Assembly: GCF_900104635.1 (NCBI RefSeq)
Contig: NZ_FNWC01000007.1
Span: 124,001 to 188,000, forward strand
DNA from: Coprococcus phoceensis
Lineage (GTDB): Bacteria > Bacillota > Clostridia > Lachnospirales > Lachnospiraceae
Reading direction: 5' to 3'
Length of the DNA stretch: 64,000 bases
In this document: positions 43,574 to 52,699 of the stretch, piece by piece
How the letters are laid out: every line of letters begins with the position of its first letter
How positions within the stretch are numbered: position 1 is the first letter of the stretch
The notes under the pieces: model-generated
What the model was told of the DNA's origin: nothing
The model's database searches: none
What the model saw: only the letters and a program-made list of their open reading frames with translations
Program-made: the position numbers and the translations under genes

Positions 43574-44866
43574 ATGCAACAGACAAACTATATAGATAAC
43601 TTACTTTCGCTTATCAGGAAGGCAACCTCACAGTTTCATACAGTGGAAGCAGTGAAAGATCAGTTAGCAAAGCAGGGATATGAGGAACTGTGTTGGAAAA
43701 ACAACTGGAATTTGCAAAAAGGCGGGAAATATATGGTGATTCATCATGGCTCCAGTATTTTTGCATTTACGATCGGGAGTCGTTTTCAAGAAAAAGAGAG
43801 TTTCCGAATTGCGGCAGCACATGGGGATTTTCCGGGATTTCGTATCAAACCAAATCCGGAGGTGACTACAGAAAAATATGTACAACTTAATGTGGAGAGT
43901 TATGGCGGGGTGAATTTGTCAAGTTGGCTGGATCGTGGACTGTCTGCCGCAGGACGTGTCGTCTTAAAATCTGATGATGTATTTCGTCCAAAAGTTAGTC
44001 TCGTTGATCTCGAGAAAACATTATTTACGATTCCGAATATTGCGATTCATCTGGAACGAGAGATGAATAAGGGCGTAGAATTGAATAAGCAGACACAGAT
44101 GCTTCCGATTGTGGGAATCTTGGAAGAAGAGGTGGATAAAAACTGCTTTTTGAGTGCGCTTGCGGAAAAGCTTCAAGTGCAGGTGGATGAGATTTTGGAT
44201 TATGAATTGAATCTGTATAATGCAGACAGGGCAGAGAAGATAGGATTGCACGAAGAATTCCTCTCGGCGCCGAGACTGGATAATCTCACGTCTGTTCAGG
44301 CGCTTGTCGATGGAATTTTAGAAGGTGAACGAAAAGAAGGGCTGAATGTGATCGCGATATTTGATCATGAGGAAGTCGGCAGCAGGACAAAGCAGGGAGC
44401 CGGATCTATGATGCTTCCGTATTTGCTGGAGAAAATTTATCTTTCACTTGGAGGGTCTGAACAGATGTACAAGAATGCACTTGCGGAGGGGCTTTTAATG
44501 TCTGTGGATGTCAGTCATGGATTTCATCCAAGCTATGGGGGAAAATATGACCCGACAAATAAGAATATGTTGAATCAAGGGTTCTGCATTAAAGAAGCAT
44601 GCTCACAAAGCTATGCAACAGACAGTGAAGCGGTCGGAATCGTGCAGCAGATTTGTGAAAAAGAACAGATTCCGTATCAAAAATTTGTAAATCGTTCGGA
44701 TGTGACAGGGGGCGGAACACTCGGTTCAATCGCATCGGCGATGCTTCCGGTGAGAACGGTAGATTTGGGTGTGCCGTTGCTTGCAATGCATTCCAGCAGA
44801 GAACTGATGGGAGCAAAAGATCAGGAGAGTCTGACCAGATTTATCAAGGCATATTTTAGTTTATAG
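43574..44866 (+). CDS. M18-family aminopeptidase
   Basis: 430 residues. Zinc ligands of the family are seen in AAHGDFPGFRIKPNP, GLNVIAIFDHEEVGSRTKQGAGS, SVDVSHGFHPSYGGKYDP and the C-terminal LLAMHSSRELMGAKD. Removes N-terminal acidic or neutral residues from peptides in the cytoplasm. AAAAGGAG precedes the start. Runs into the pseudouridine synthase gene after 8 bases. Confidence 0.93.
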   Translation: MQQTNYIDNLLSLIRKATSQFHTVEAVKDQLAKQGYEELCWKNNWNLQKGGKYMVIHHGSSIFAFTIGSRFQEKESFRIAAAHGDFPGFRIKPNPEVTTEKYVQLNVESYGGVNLSSWLDRGLSAAGRVVLKSDDVFRPKVSLVDLEKTLFTIPNIAIHLEREMNKGVELNKQTQMLPIVGILEEEVDKNCFLSALAEKLQVQVDEILDYELNLYNADRAEKIGLHEEFLSAPRLDNLTSVQALVDGILEGERKEGLNVIAIFDHEEVGSRTKQGAGSMMLPYLLEKIYLSLGGSEQMYKNALAEGLLMSVDVSHGFHPSYGGKYDPTNKNMLNQGFCIKEACSQSYATDSEAVGIVQQICEKEQIPYQKFVNRSDVTGGGTLGSIASAMLPVRTVDLGVPLLAMHSSRELMGAKDQESLTRFIKAYFSL

Positions 44867-44874
44867 GAGAAAAG

Positions 44875-45636
44875 ATGAGAGAAAATCAAACTACAGAGAC
44901 AACAGTAAGATTGAATAAGTTTTTGAGTGAGGCAGGCCTCTGTTCCAGAAGGGAGGCGGACCGTCTGATTGAAAGCGGGAAAGTGACCGTGGATGGAAAG
45001 CGTGCAGAGATGGGAATGCGTGTCAGTCCTTCCCAGAGAGTGTGTGTAGGCAAGAAAGAAGTCCGGCAGAAAAATGAGATGGTACTGCTTGCGGTCAACA
45101 AGCCGGTTGGAATCGTCTGCACAGAAGAAAAAAAAGAAAAAAACAATATTATTCGGTTTTTGAATTATCCGACAAGGGTCACATATATCGGAAGGCTTGA
45201 TAAAGATTCAGAAGGGCTGCTTTTGATGACAAATAATGGAGACATTATCAATAAGATGATGCGCGCAGGAAATCAGCATGAAAAGGAATATAAAGTTACA
45301 GTCAATAAGCCGGTGACAAAAGAATTTATTGAGAAGATGGCGGAAGGTGTGCCGATTCTTGATACGGTCACGAGAAAATGTAAGGTGGAGATGCTCGGAA
45401 AATATAAATTCCGGATTATTTTGACACAGGGACTCAACAGGCAGATTCGCAGGATGTGTGAATATCTTGGCTATAAAGTGACAAGACTGGAACGTATCAG
45501 GGTAATGAACATCACACTTGGAGAGTTAAAGCCGGGGGAATACCGGAAGGTGACGGAAGCAGAAATTCAAAAATTATATGAATTGATCAAGGATTCTTCC
45601 AATGAGACGGTGATCCCAAAGAAACAAGAACAATGA
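44875..45636 (+). CDS. rluF: 23S rRNA pseudouridine synthase, RluF/RluB type
   Basis: 253 residues. S4 domain (VRLNKFLSEAGLCSRREADRLIESGKVTVDGKRA, about 10-45), catalytic domain with Asp in YIGRLDKDSEGLLLMTN, KEYKVTVNKPV and the RluF-type GLNRQIRRMCEYLGYKVTRLERIRVMNI. RluF subgroup is inferred from this last motif. Cotranscribed with pepM18 and ligA. Confidence 0.9.
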   Translation: MRENQTTETTVRLNKFLSEAGLCSRREADRLIESGKVTVDGKRAEMGMRVSPSQRVCVGKKEVRQKNEMVLLAVNKPVGIVCTEEKKEKNNIIRFLNYPTRVTYIGRLDKDSEGLLLMTNNGDIINKMMRAGNQHEKEYKVTVNKPVTKEFIEKMAEGVPILDTVTRKCKVEMLGKYKFRIILTQGLNRQIRRMCEYLGYKVTRLERIRVMNITLGELKPGEYRKVTEAEIQKLYELIKDSSNETVIPKKQEQ

Positions 45637-45646
45637 GGTAGAAAGC

Positions 45647-47608
45647 ATGGAACAAAAAAAACAGCGTATGCAGGAACTGGTACAATTGCTGAATGAGGCA
45701 GGAAAGGCATATTATCAGGGAACTGCGGAGATTATGAGCAACTATGAATATGACAAACTTTACGATGAGTTACTTGCGTTGGAAAAAGAACTGGGAATTA
45801 CATTGGCATCAAGTCCTACAGTCAATGTAGGATATGAGGTGCTAAGTGAGCTTCCGAAAGAACGGCATGAAAAACCGATGCTTTCTTTAGATAAAACGAA
45901 GGAAGTGTCGAAATTAAAAGAATTTCTGGGAAGCCAGAAGGCAAGGATTTCCTGGAAATTAGATGGGTTGACCATAGTGCTGACATATCAGAATGGAACT
46001 TTACAAAAAGCAGTAACAAGGGGAAATGGAGAGGTCGGAGAGGTTATCACTAACAATGCGAAGGTATTTAAGAACCTGCCGCTTCATATCTCTTATCAGG
46101 GAGAATTGATTCTGCGTGGAGAGGCGATCATCGGCTATCGTGATTTTGAAAAAATCAATGAAGAGATTGAAGATGTAGATGCAAAATATAAAAATCCAAG
46201 AAATCTGTGCAGCGGTTCAGTACGCCAGTTGAATAATGAGATTACTGCAAAAAGAAATGTGAAGTTCTTCGCATTTTCACTTGTAAAAGCAGATGATGTG
46301 GACTTTAAGAATTCCAGAATTTATCAGATGGAATGGTTAAAAGAACAAGGATTTGAAGTGGTGGAAGGATATGAGGTCACAGCCGGTACGATTGAAGAGC
46401 GTGTGAAATTCTTTTCGGAGAAGATTGCAGACAATGATTTTCCGTCAGATGGCCTGGTGCTTGTATATGATGACATTGCATATGGGCAGTCGCTTGGTAC
46501 AACCTCCAAGTTCCCGAGAGATTCCTTTGCGTTTAAATGGGCAGATGAGATCCGAGAGACGACCCTTCTTGAGATTGAGTGGAGTCCGTCAAGAACAGGG
46601 CTTATCAATCCGGTTGCAATTTTTGAACCGGTGGAACTGGAAGGGACGACAGTGAGCCGTGCGAGTGTTCACAATATCAGCATTATGGAAGAATTAGAGC
46701 TTGGCATTGGCGATACGATCGCAGTCTATAAAGCAAACATGATCATTCCGCAGATTGCAGAAAACCTGACGCGAAGCGGTGTGAAAGATATTCCTGAGGA
46801 ATGTCCGGTCTGTCATGGTAAGACAGAGATCCGAAAAGTCAGTGATGCAAAGGCGCTCTACTGTACGAACGAAGAGTGCGGGGCAAAGCATCTGAAATCA
46901 TTTGCGCTGTTTGTGAGCAGAGATGCGCTTAATATTGATGGACTTTCAGAGGCGACATTAGAGAAATTTATCGCAAAGGGATTTATCAATCATTATTCAG
47001 ATATTTTTCATTTGGAGCAGTATAAAGATGCGATTAAATCCATGGAAGGATTTGGCGAAAAATCTTATGTAAATCTACAAAAAAGTATTGAAAAAGCACG
47101 TGTGACAACACTGCCAAAACTCATTTACAGTCTTGGAATAGCGAATATCGGACTTGCCAACGCAAAGGTAATCTGTAAAGAACTGAACTTTGATATAGAG
47201 AAAATGCTTCATGTTACAGAGGAAGAATTGAGTGAAATATCGGGAATCGGTCCCGTGATTGCGAAAGCGTTTGTTTCCTATTTTGCAAAAGAGCAGCATG
47301 TGGAAGAATTCCGAAGACTTTTAACAGAATTGGAGATACCAAAGGAAGAAGAGAGCAAAGAGGCTCAGATTTTTGAAAATATGAACTTTGTAATTACAGG
47401 AAGTGTGGAACATTTTGCAAATCGAAATGAAGTAAAGGCTGTAATTGAAAGTAAAGGAGGAAAGGTGACGGGCTCTGTCACTTCTAAGACAAACTATCTG
47501 ATTAATAATGATATAGAGTCAACCTCTTCAAAAAATAAAAAAGCGAGAGAGCTGGGGGTTCCGATTATCTCAGAAGAGACATTTTTAAAAATGCTGGAAG
47601 GTGAATAA
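45647..47608 (+). CDS. ligA: NAD-dependent DNA ligase
   Basis: 653 residues, slightly shorter than the usual 665-670. Adenylation Lys in SWKLDGLTIVLTY (K-x-D-G), TRGNGEVGEVIT, OB fold (VEWSPSRTG-like segment), four-Cys zinc finger (CPVCHG, CTNEECG), helix-hairpin-helix repeats (about 480-560) and a C-terminal BRCT domain (about 580-650). Seals nicks in replication and repair. Crp/Fnr gene follows after 3 bases. Confidence 0.97.
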   Translation: MEQKKQRMQELVQLLNEAGKAYYQGTAEIMSNYEYDKLYDELLALEKELGITLASSPTVNVGYEVLSELPKERHEKPMLSLDKTKEVSKLKEFLGSQKARISWKLDGLTIVLTYQNGTLQKAVTRGNGEVGEVITNNAKVFKNLPLHISYQGELILRGEAIIGYRDFEKINEEIEDVDAKYKNPRNLCSGSVRQLNNEITAKRNVKFFAFSLVKADDVDFKNSRIYQMEWLKEQGFEVVEGYEVTAGTIEERVKFFSEKIADNDFPSDGLVLVYDDIAYGQSLGTTSKFPRDSFAFKWADEIRETTLLEIEWSPSRTGLINPVAIFEPVELEGTTVSRASVHNISIMEELELGIGDTIAVYKANMIIPQIAENLTRSGVKDIPEECPVCHGKTEIRKVSDAKALYCTNEECGAKHLKSFALFVSRDALNIDGLSEATLEKFIAKGFINHYSDIFHLEQYKDAIKSMEGFGEKSYVNLQKSIEKARVTTLPKLIYSLGIANIGLANAKVICKELNFDIEKMLHVTEEELSEISGIGPVIAKAFVSYFAKEQHVEEFRRLLTELEIPKEEESKEAQIFENMNFVITGSVEHFANRNEVKAVIESKGGKVTGSVTSKTNYLINNDIESTSSKNKKARELGVPIISEETFLKMLEGE

Positions 47609-47611
47609 AGA

Positions 47612-48280
47612 ATGCAGATAGAAGAACTCGTTCCATTTTGGGCGAAACTTACAAAAGAAGAACAAGAGGAACTGAAAAACAGGATACTGGTACAGAATGT
47701 GAAAAAAGGAACCATTATACACAATGGTTCGGAGGACTGTACAGGGTTGATCATTGTGGAAGAAGGACAACTTCGCGCATATACGCTGTCGGAAGACGGG
47801 AAAGAGATCACATTATACAGAATGTTTCAAAGAGATGCCTGTCTTTTTGCGGCATCCTGTATTATGAATAATATTCAGTTCGAGGTGATTATAGAGGCGA
47901 GAGAAGATTCTAAGGTGCTGACAATACCGACCTCTGTTTATCAGAATTTGATACATACCTCTCTTCCGGTTGCAAATTTTACAAACGACCTCATGGCGTC
48001 GAGATTTTCAGATGTGATGTGGGTGATGGAACAGATTTTAAATAAAAGTGTGGATGTGAGACTTGCCGCACTGCTTGTGGAAGAGATGGAGATTACAGGA
48101 GAGAGCATGCTGAAAATGACACATGAAGAGATCGCGCACCATCTGGGAACGGCAAGAGAGGTGATTACCAGAATGCTGAAGTATTTTCAGAAAGAACAGC
48201 TTGTCAGCCTGTCGCGCGGGAGCATTGAAATCATAGATGAAGATCGTCTGTATGAACTTGCGAAAGACAGTAGAAGATAA
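47612..48280 (+). CDS. Crp/Fnr-family transcription regulator
   Basis: 222 residues. Cyclic-nucleotide-binding-type beta roll (about 15-120; VKKGTIIHNGSEDCTGLIIVEEGQLRAYTLSEDGKEITLYRMF), long dimer helix (about 125-150) and winged helix (about 165-220; LKMTHEEIAHHLGTAREVITRMLKYFQKEQLVSLSRGSIEI). A pair of cysteines in the roll (CLFAASC) could sense redox state but no FeS motif of Fnr type is complete. Directly upstream of trxA with a symmetrical operator between, so likely regulates thioredoxin genes. Confidence 0.88.
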   Translation: MQIEELVPFWAKLTKEEQEELKNRILVQNVKKGTIIHNGSEDCTGLIIVEEGQLRAYTLSEDGKEITLYRMFQRDACLFAASCIMNNIQFEVIIEAREDSKVLTIPTSVYQNLIHTSLPVANFTNDLMASRFSDVMWVMEQILNKSVDVRLAALLVEEMEITGESMLKMTHEEIAHHLGTAREVITRMLKYFQKEQLVSLSRGSIEIIDEDRLYELAKDSRR

Positions 48281-48282
48281 AG

Positions 48283-48297
48283 TGTGACAATGTCACA
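48283..48297 (+). promoter_or_regulatory. Crp/Fnr-type operator ahead of trxA
   Basis: TGTGAC-AAT-GTCACA dyad; its centre is about 41 bases upstream of the start expected from TATGAT at 48319-48324, the classical activating position. The -35 region is poor (CAGAAA), consistent with activator dependence. Confidence 0.7.
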
Positions 48298-48369
48298 GAA
48301 AGAGAATGTCAGATCTTGTATGATAGAGTCATCAAGAAACAGAAAATTATATTGTAGGAGGAAATAGAT

Positions 48370-48699
48370 ATGTCAGTAATGAAAGTAACAAACAGCAACT
48401 ATACACAAGAGGTTTTGGAATCAAATGTCCCGGTATTAATTGACTTTTTCGCAGACTGGTGCATGCCTTGCAAGATGTTTGCGCCAATTGTAGATGAGGT
48501 GGCAGCAGCACATGAAGGAAAAGTAAAGGTCGTAAAAATCAACATCGATGATGATCCGGAACTGGCTCAGGAGTATCGTGTGATGAGCATTCCGACATTG
48601 AAGCTTGTGGATGCAAAAGAAGTGAAAGGAACCAATGTAGGAGCGATGTCAAAAGCAGAGCTTGAGAGCTGGCTGCTCGGACACGGTGTACAACTGTAG
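48370..48699 (+). CDS. trxA: thioredoxin
   Basis: 109 residues. Active site in FFADWCMPCKMFAP: W-C-M-P-C-K with Met in place of the usual Gly. cis-Pro in YRVMSIPTLKLV. Reduces protein disulfides with electrons from TrxB, whose gene overlaps its downstream leader. TAGGAGG precedes the ATG. Confidence 0.96.
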   Translation: MSVMKVTNSNYTQEVLESNVPVLIDFFADWCMPCKMFAPIVDEVAAAHEGKVKVVKINIDDDPELAQEYRVMSIPTLKLVDAKEVKGTNVGAMSKAELESWLLGHGVQL

Positions 48700-48709
48700 G
48701 AGATGTGAG

Positions 48710-49639
48710 ATGGAAAATAAAAATTTTTATGATGTGATTGTCATCGGAGGCGGTCCCGGAGGATACGGGGCTGCGCTTTACACATCAAGGGCAAACTTAA
48801 CCACGCTTGTAGTAGAAAAATTCGCTCCGGGCGGACAGATGGGGACGACAGAGATCGTAGAAAATTATCCGGGCTTTACAGAAGGAATCAATGGATTTGA
48901 ACTTGGAATGCAGATGAAGCAGGGCGCAGAGCGGTTCGGCGTGGAGACAAAGATCGCGGAAGTGCAGAGTGTGGATTTAGAAAAACAGCCGAAAGTTATC
49001 GTTACATCAGATGGAACATACGAGGCGAAGACGGTTATTCTTGCAATGGGAGCTTATCCGAGAGAGCTTGGACTTCCAAATGAAAGAGAACTGAGAGGTC
49101 GCGGCGTATCTTACTGCGCAACCTGTGATGGAATGTTTTACAGAGGAAAGACAGTTGTGATCGTAGGTGGTGGAAATACTGCGGTTGCAGATGCTTTGTT
49201 TTTATCTAAAATCTGTAAAAAAGTATATCTGGTGCACAGAAGAGATGAGTTGAGAGCATCCAAGACATATATGGATTCCCTGAACGAGGCAGAAAATCTG
49301 GAATTTATCTGGAATTCAGAAGTGGTGGAAGTGCTTGCAGATGATCTTGTCACCGGAGTGAAAGTGAAAAATAAGGAAAATTGCGAAGTGTCTGAAATTG
49401 ATTGTGACGGAGTGTTTGTTGCAATTGGAAATGTGCCAAACACAGAGCTTGTCAAAGGACAGATTGACCTCGATGAAGGAGGGTATGTGCTCGCAGACGA
49501 GACGACACGGACCAATATTCCGGGAGTGTATGCGGTTGGAGATTTGAGAAAGAAACCGCTCCGGCAGATTGTGACGGCGGTGGCGGACGGTGCGGTGGCA
49601 TCGAAGTATATTGAGGAATACATTGCGGTGGGAGAATAG
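48710..49639 (+). CDS. trxB: thioredoxin reductase
   Basis: 309 residues. FAD site VIGGGPGGYGAALYTSRA, redox pair in SYCATCDGMFYRGK, NAD(P)H site VIVGGGNTAVADALFLSK, and GVYAVGDLRKKPLRQIVTAVADGAVAS. ATG 48710 starts 11 bases after trxA with AGGAG ahead. Provides reducing power to the upstream thioredoxin. Confidence 0.97.
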   Translation: MENKNFYDVIVIGGGPGGYGAALYTSRANLTTLVVEKFAPGGQMGTTEIVENYPGFTEGINGFELGMQMKQGAERFGVETKIAEVQSVDLEKQPKVIVTSDGTYEAKTVILAMGAYPRELGLPNERELRGRGVSYCATCDGMFYRGKTVVIVGGGNTAVADALFLSKICKKVYLVHRRDELRASKTYMDSLNEAENLEFIWNSEVVEVLADDLVTGVKVKNKENCEVSEIDCDGVFVAIGNVPNTELVKGQIDLDEGGYVLADETTRTNIPGVYAVGDLRKKPLRQIVTAVADGAVASKYIEEYIAVGE

Positions 49640-49730
49640 CTCTCACCGTTTTTAGTTTATAAAAAGTTCACTTGTGTGATAAGAATATCTCATATATAAT
49701 AAAATCATATGTAGGAAAGAAGGGATAACT

Positions 49731-51167
49731 ATGGCAGAAAAAGATAATATAAATGAGATGGATATAGATATAGACAGCGAGAAAAAAGAAGTTCCGGAAG
49801 TAGTGAAGGAAGAGAAAAAAGAGAATGAAGAGTATGAGAAATTCTGTTTTATGTGCCACAGACCGGAGAGTGTTGCAGGAAAGATGATCGATCTCCCGAA
49901 TGATATTTGCGTTTGTTCAGACTGTATGCAGAAAAGTTTTGATATGATGAACAATAATAAGTTTGATTTAAGTCAGCTGATGAATATGCCGGGCGTACAG
50001 TTTTTAAATTTGTCGGACATGGAGAATATGATACCAAAAAGGCAGCAGGTGAAGAAGAAAAAGCCGGAAGAAAAGAAGGCGGAACCTGTGTTTAATATCC
50101 GTGACATTCCGGCACCGCATAAGATTAAAGCACAGTTAGACGATTATGTGATTGGACAGGAATATGCAAAAAAGGCAATCTCAGTGGCTGTTTATAACCA
50201 CTACAAGCGAGTTGCGACAAATACGATGGATGAGATTGAGATTGAAAAATCCAATATGTTGATGATCGGACCAACCGGAAGCGGTAAGACATATCTTGTA
50301 AAGACACTCGCGAGACTTTTAGATGTACCGCTTGCGATCACAGATGCGACATCATTGACAGAGGCAGGATATATTGGTGATGATATTGAAAGCGTGGTTT
50401 CCAAATTGTTAGCGGCAGCGGACAATGATGTGGAAAAAGCAGAGCGTGGAATTATCTTTATTGATGAGATTGACAAGATTGCAAAGAAGAAAAATACGAA
50501 CCAGAGAGATGTCAGCGGAGAATCCGTACAGCAGGGAATGTTAAAATTGTTGGAAGGAAGTGACGTGGAGGTGCCGGTAGGCGCGAACAGCAAGAACGCA
50601 ATGGTGCCGCTCACGACGGTCAACACGAAAAATATTCTGTTTATCTGTGGGGGAGCGTTCCCGGATTTGGAACAGATCATCAAAGAGAGATTGAATAAAC
50701 AGGCATCGATGGGATTTATTGCAGATTTGAAGGATAAATACAACAATGATAAAGATATTTTGTCGAAAGTAACAGTGGAGGATATTCGCAATTTCGGAAT
50801 GATTCCGGAATTTATCGGGCGACTTCCGATTATCTTTACCCTTCAGGGATTGGATGAAGACATGCTTGTCAAGATTTTAAAAGAGCCAAAGAATGCAATT
50901 TTAAAACAGTATCAGAAGCTTTTGGAACTTGATGAAGTAAAATTGAACTTTGATGAGGAAGCATTGCATGCGATTGCAAGAAAGGCGATGAAGAAAGATA
51001 CCGGAGCGAGAGCGCTTCGCTCAATCATTGAGGAATTTATGCTCGATATTATGTATGAGATTCCGAAAGATGACAATATTGGTCAGGTTACTATCACAAA
51101 AGAATATATAGAAGGAACGGGCGGTCCACTTATTGCGATGAGAGGACAGGAGCTGATTACCGGCTAA
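49731..51167 (+). CDS. clpX: ClpX-type AAA+ unfoldase, extended variant
   Basis: 478 residues against about 420-430 in usual ClpX. An acidic N-terminal extension of about 42 residues precedes a four-Cys zinc finger (FCFMCHRP, CVCSDCMQ), then a linker and the AAA+ core: KIKAQLDDYVIGQEYAKKAISVAV, Walker A IGPTGSGKTYL, Walker B GIIFIDEIDKI, sensor FIGRLPIIFTLQ and arginine finger region DTGARALRSIIEEF. The ClpP-docking tripeptide seems to be MGF in QASMGFIADL in place of IGF. Not next to clpP. Probably a second, specialised ClpX. Confidence 0.88.
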   Translation: MAEKDNINEMDIDIDSEKKEVPEVVKEEKKENEEYEKFCFMCHRPESVAGKMIDLPNDICVCSDCMQKSFDMMNNNKFDLSQLMNMPGVQFLNLSDMENMIPKRQQVKKKKPEEKKAEPVFNIRDIPAPHKIKAQLDDYVIGQEYAKKAISVAVYNHYKRVATNTMDEIEIEKSNMLMIGPTGSGKTYLVKTLARLLDVPLAITDATSLTEAGYIGDDIESVVSKLLAAADNDVEKAERGIIFIDEIDKIAKKKNTNQRDVSGESVQQGMLKLLEGSDVEVPVGANSKNAMVPLTTVNTKNILFICGGAFPDLEQIIKERLNKQASMGFIADLKDKYNNDKDILSKVTVEDIRNFGMIPEFIGRLPIIFTLQGLDEDMLVKILKEPKNAILKQYQKLLELDEVKLNFDEEALHAIARKAMKKDTGARALRSIIEEFMLDIMYEIPKDDNIGQVTITKEYIEGTGGPLIAMRGQELITG

Positions 51168-51170
51168 GAT

Positions 51171-51206
51171 TCAGGGGTGGAAAAATAAATTTTCTGCCCC
51201 TGATTT
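51171..51206 (+). terminator. terminator of the ClpX-like gene
   Basis: TCAGGGG at 51171 and CCCCTGA at 51197 enclose GAAAA/TTTTC. T-rich bases follow. Confidence 0.65.
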
Positions 51207-51339
51207 ACGGTTGCCTGAAAAAGAAAAAAGTGCACAAAAAAAGTGAAAAAAGTGGTTGTAAAATGTTCAAAACAGGTGTAAAGTGTAGTTTAGATTTGGC
51301 AAAAAAGAAAGACAGAAAGAGAAAAGGAGTGTGGAGTTT

Positions 51340-52614
51340 ATGGAAGGTTACAGTTATTTGTTAGATCTGGCAATTATTTTGCTTTCGACGAAAGTGCTAG
51401 GACTTGCTACACGTAAAGTACAGATGCCACAGGTCGTGGGAGCACTATTGGCAGGATTGCTGTTAGGACCGGCGGCATTGGGATGGATCACAGAGACCAA
51501 CTTTATTCATGAGGTAGCAGAGATAGGTGTTATTGTATTGATGTTCTGCGCCGGTATGGAGACAGATATCAAGGAGTTAAAAGAAAGTGGGAAAGCTTCT
51601 TTTATAATTGCATTATTTGGTGTGGTTGTTCCGCTTATTGGGGGATTCGCGGCAGCTTGGTTCTTCAATAGACCTGACTTGATCGCATCAGATGCATCCT
51701 GCTCAATCTTTTTACAGAATATTTTTATCGGTATCATTTTAACGGCAACATCGGTAAGTATTACGGTTGAGACATTAAAAGAGCTTGGAAAGTTAAAGAC
51801 ACGTTCGGGAAATGCAATTTTAGGAGCTGCCATCATAGATGATATTCTTGGAATCATTGCGCTGACAATCGTGACAAGCATGGCAGATTCTTCTGTAAAT
51901 GTTACGGTAGTGCTGTTAAAGATTTTAGGTTTCTTCGTATTTTCGGGAATTATCGGAGTGATTTTTTACAAAGTATACAAACGATGGACAGAATCTTCCG
52001 AGAAGGGATTGCAAAGACATGCGATTATTGCGTTTGTGTTCTGTTTGCTGATGGCATATATTGCGGAAGTTGTATTTGGAGTAGCTGATATTACAGGTGC
52101 ATTTATTGCAGGATTGATTATCTCGAATACAAACAAATCGATGTTTGTGCGAATTAAGTTTGATACGATTTCTTATATGTTGTTGTCGCCGGTATTCTTT
52201 GCAAGTATTGGATTGAAAGTAGTGCTGCCAGAGATGACACCGGCGATTATCTGGTTCTCAGTGGTGCTTGTCATTGTGGCAATCGTTACAAAAGTAATCG
52301 GCTGTGGAATTGGAGCAAAGGTATGTGGTTACCAGAATTATCAGGCAAAAAGAATCGGAGTTGGTATGATTTCCCGTGGTGAAGTGGCGCTGATCGTTGC
52401 AAGTAAGGGAACGGCGCTTGGACTTCTCGGGGGCAATTTCCTTGGACCGGTTGTCATCGTTGTAATTTTTACGACCATTATCACACCGGTGTTGCTGAAA
52501 ATTGTATTTAAAAAGGCACCTCCGATTCCGGTAAGTGAGACGATTACGGAGTCAGAAAGTCTGGCAAAAGAGTTGGAACAGGTGATGAAATCCCGTGGAG
52601 AAGAACGAAAATAG
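51340..52614 (+). CDS. cation/proton antiporter, CPA2 (KefB/NapA) family
   Basis: 424 residues, twelve predicted membrane helices. LLLGPAALGWI, ILGAAIIDDILGIIALTIVTS (paired Asp of the ion site) and the later FFASIGLKVVLP and RGEVALIVASKGTALGLL segments are standard for the Na+(K+)/H+ exchanger family. No C-terminal TrkA-N domain. ATG 51340 is preferred over GTG 51331 because AAAAGGAG is 10 bases upstream. Role: ion and pH balance. Confidence 0.9.
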   Translation: MEGYSYLLDLAIILLSTKVLGLATRKVQMPQVVGALLAGLLLGPAALGWITETNFIHEVAEIGVIVLMFCAGMETDIKELKESGKASFIIALFGVVVPLIGGFAAAWFFNRPDLIASDASCSIFLQNIFIGIILTATSVSITVETLKELGKLKTRSGNAILGAAIIDDILGIIALTIVTSMADSSVNVTVVLLKILGFFVFSGIIGVIFYKVYKRWTESSEKGLQRHAIIAFVFCLLMAYIAEVVFGVADITGAFIAGLIISNTNKSMFVRIKFDTISYMLLSPVFFASIGLKVVLPEMTPAIIWFSVVLVIVAIVTKVIGCGIGAKVCGYQNYQAKRIGVGMISRGEVALIVASKGTALGLLGGNFLGPVVIVVIFTTIITPVLLKIVFKKAPPIPVSETITESESLAKELEQVMKSRGEERK

Positions 52615-52699
52615 GTTGGAAGCCGGCATAGAAATATGTCGGCTTTTTGCATGAATCACAAAGTGTTTCATATATTAGATAAAAAATGATGGAGCGATT

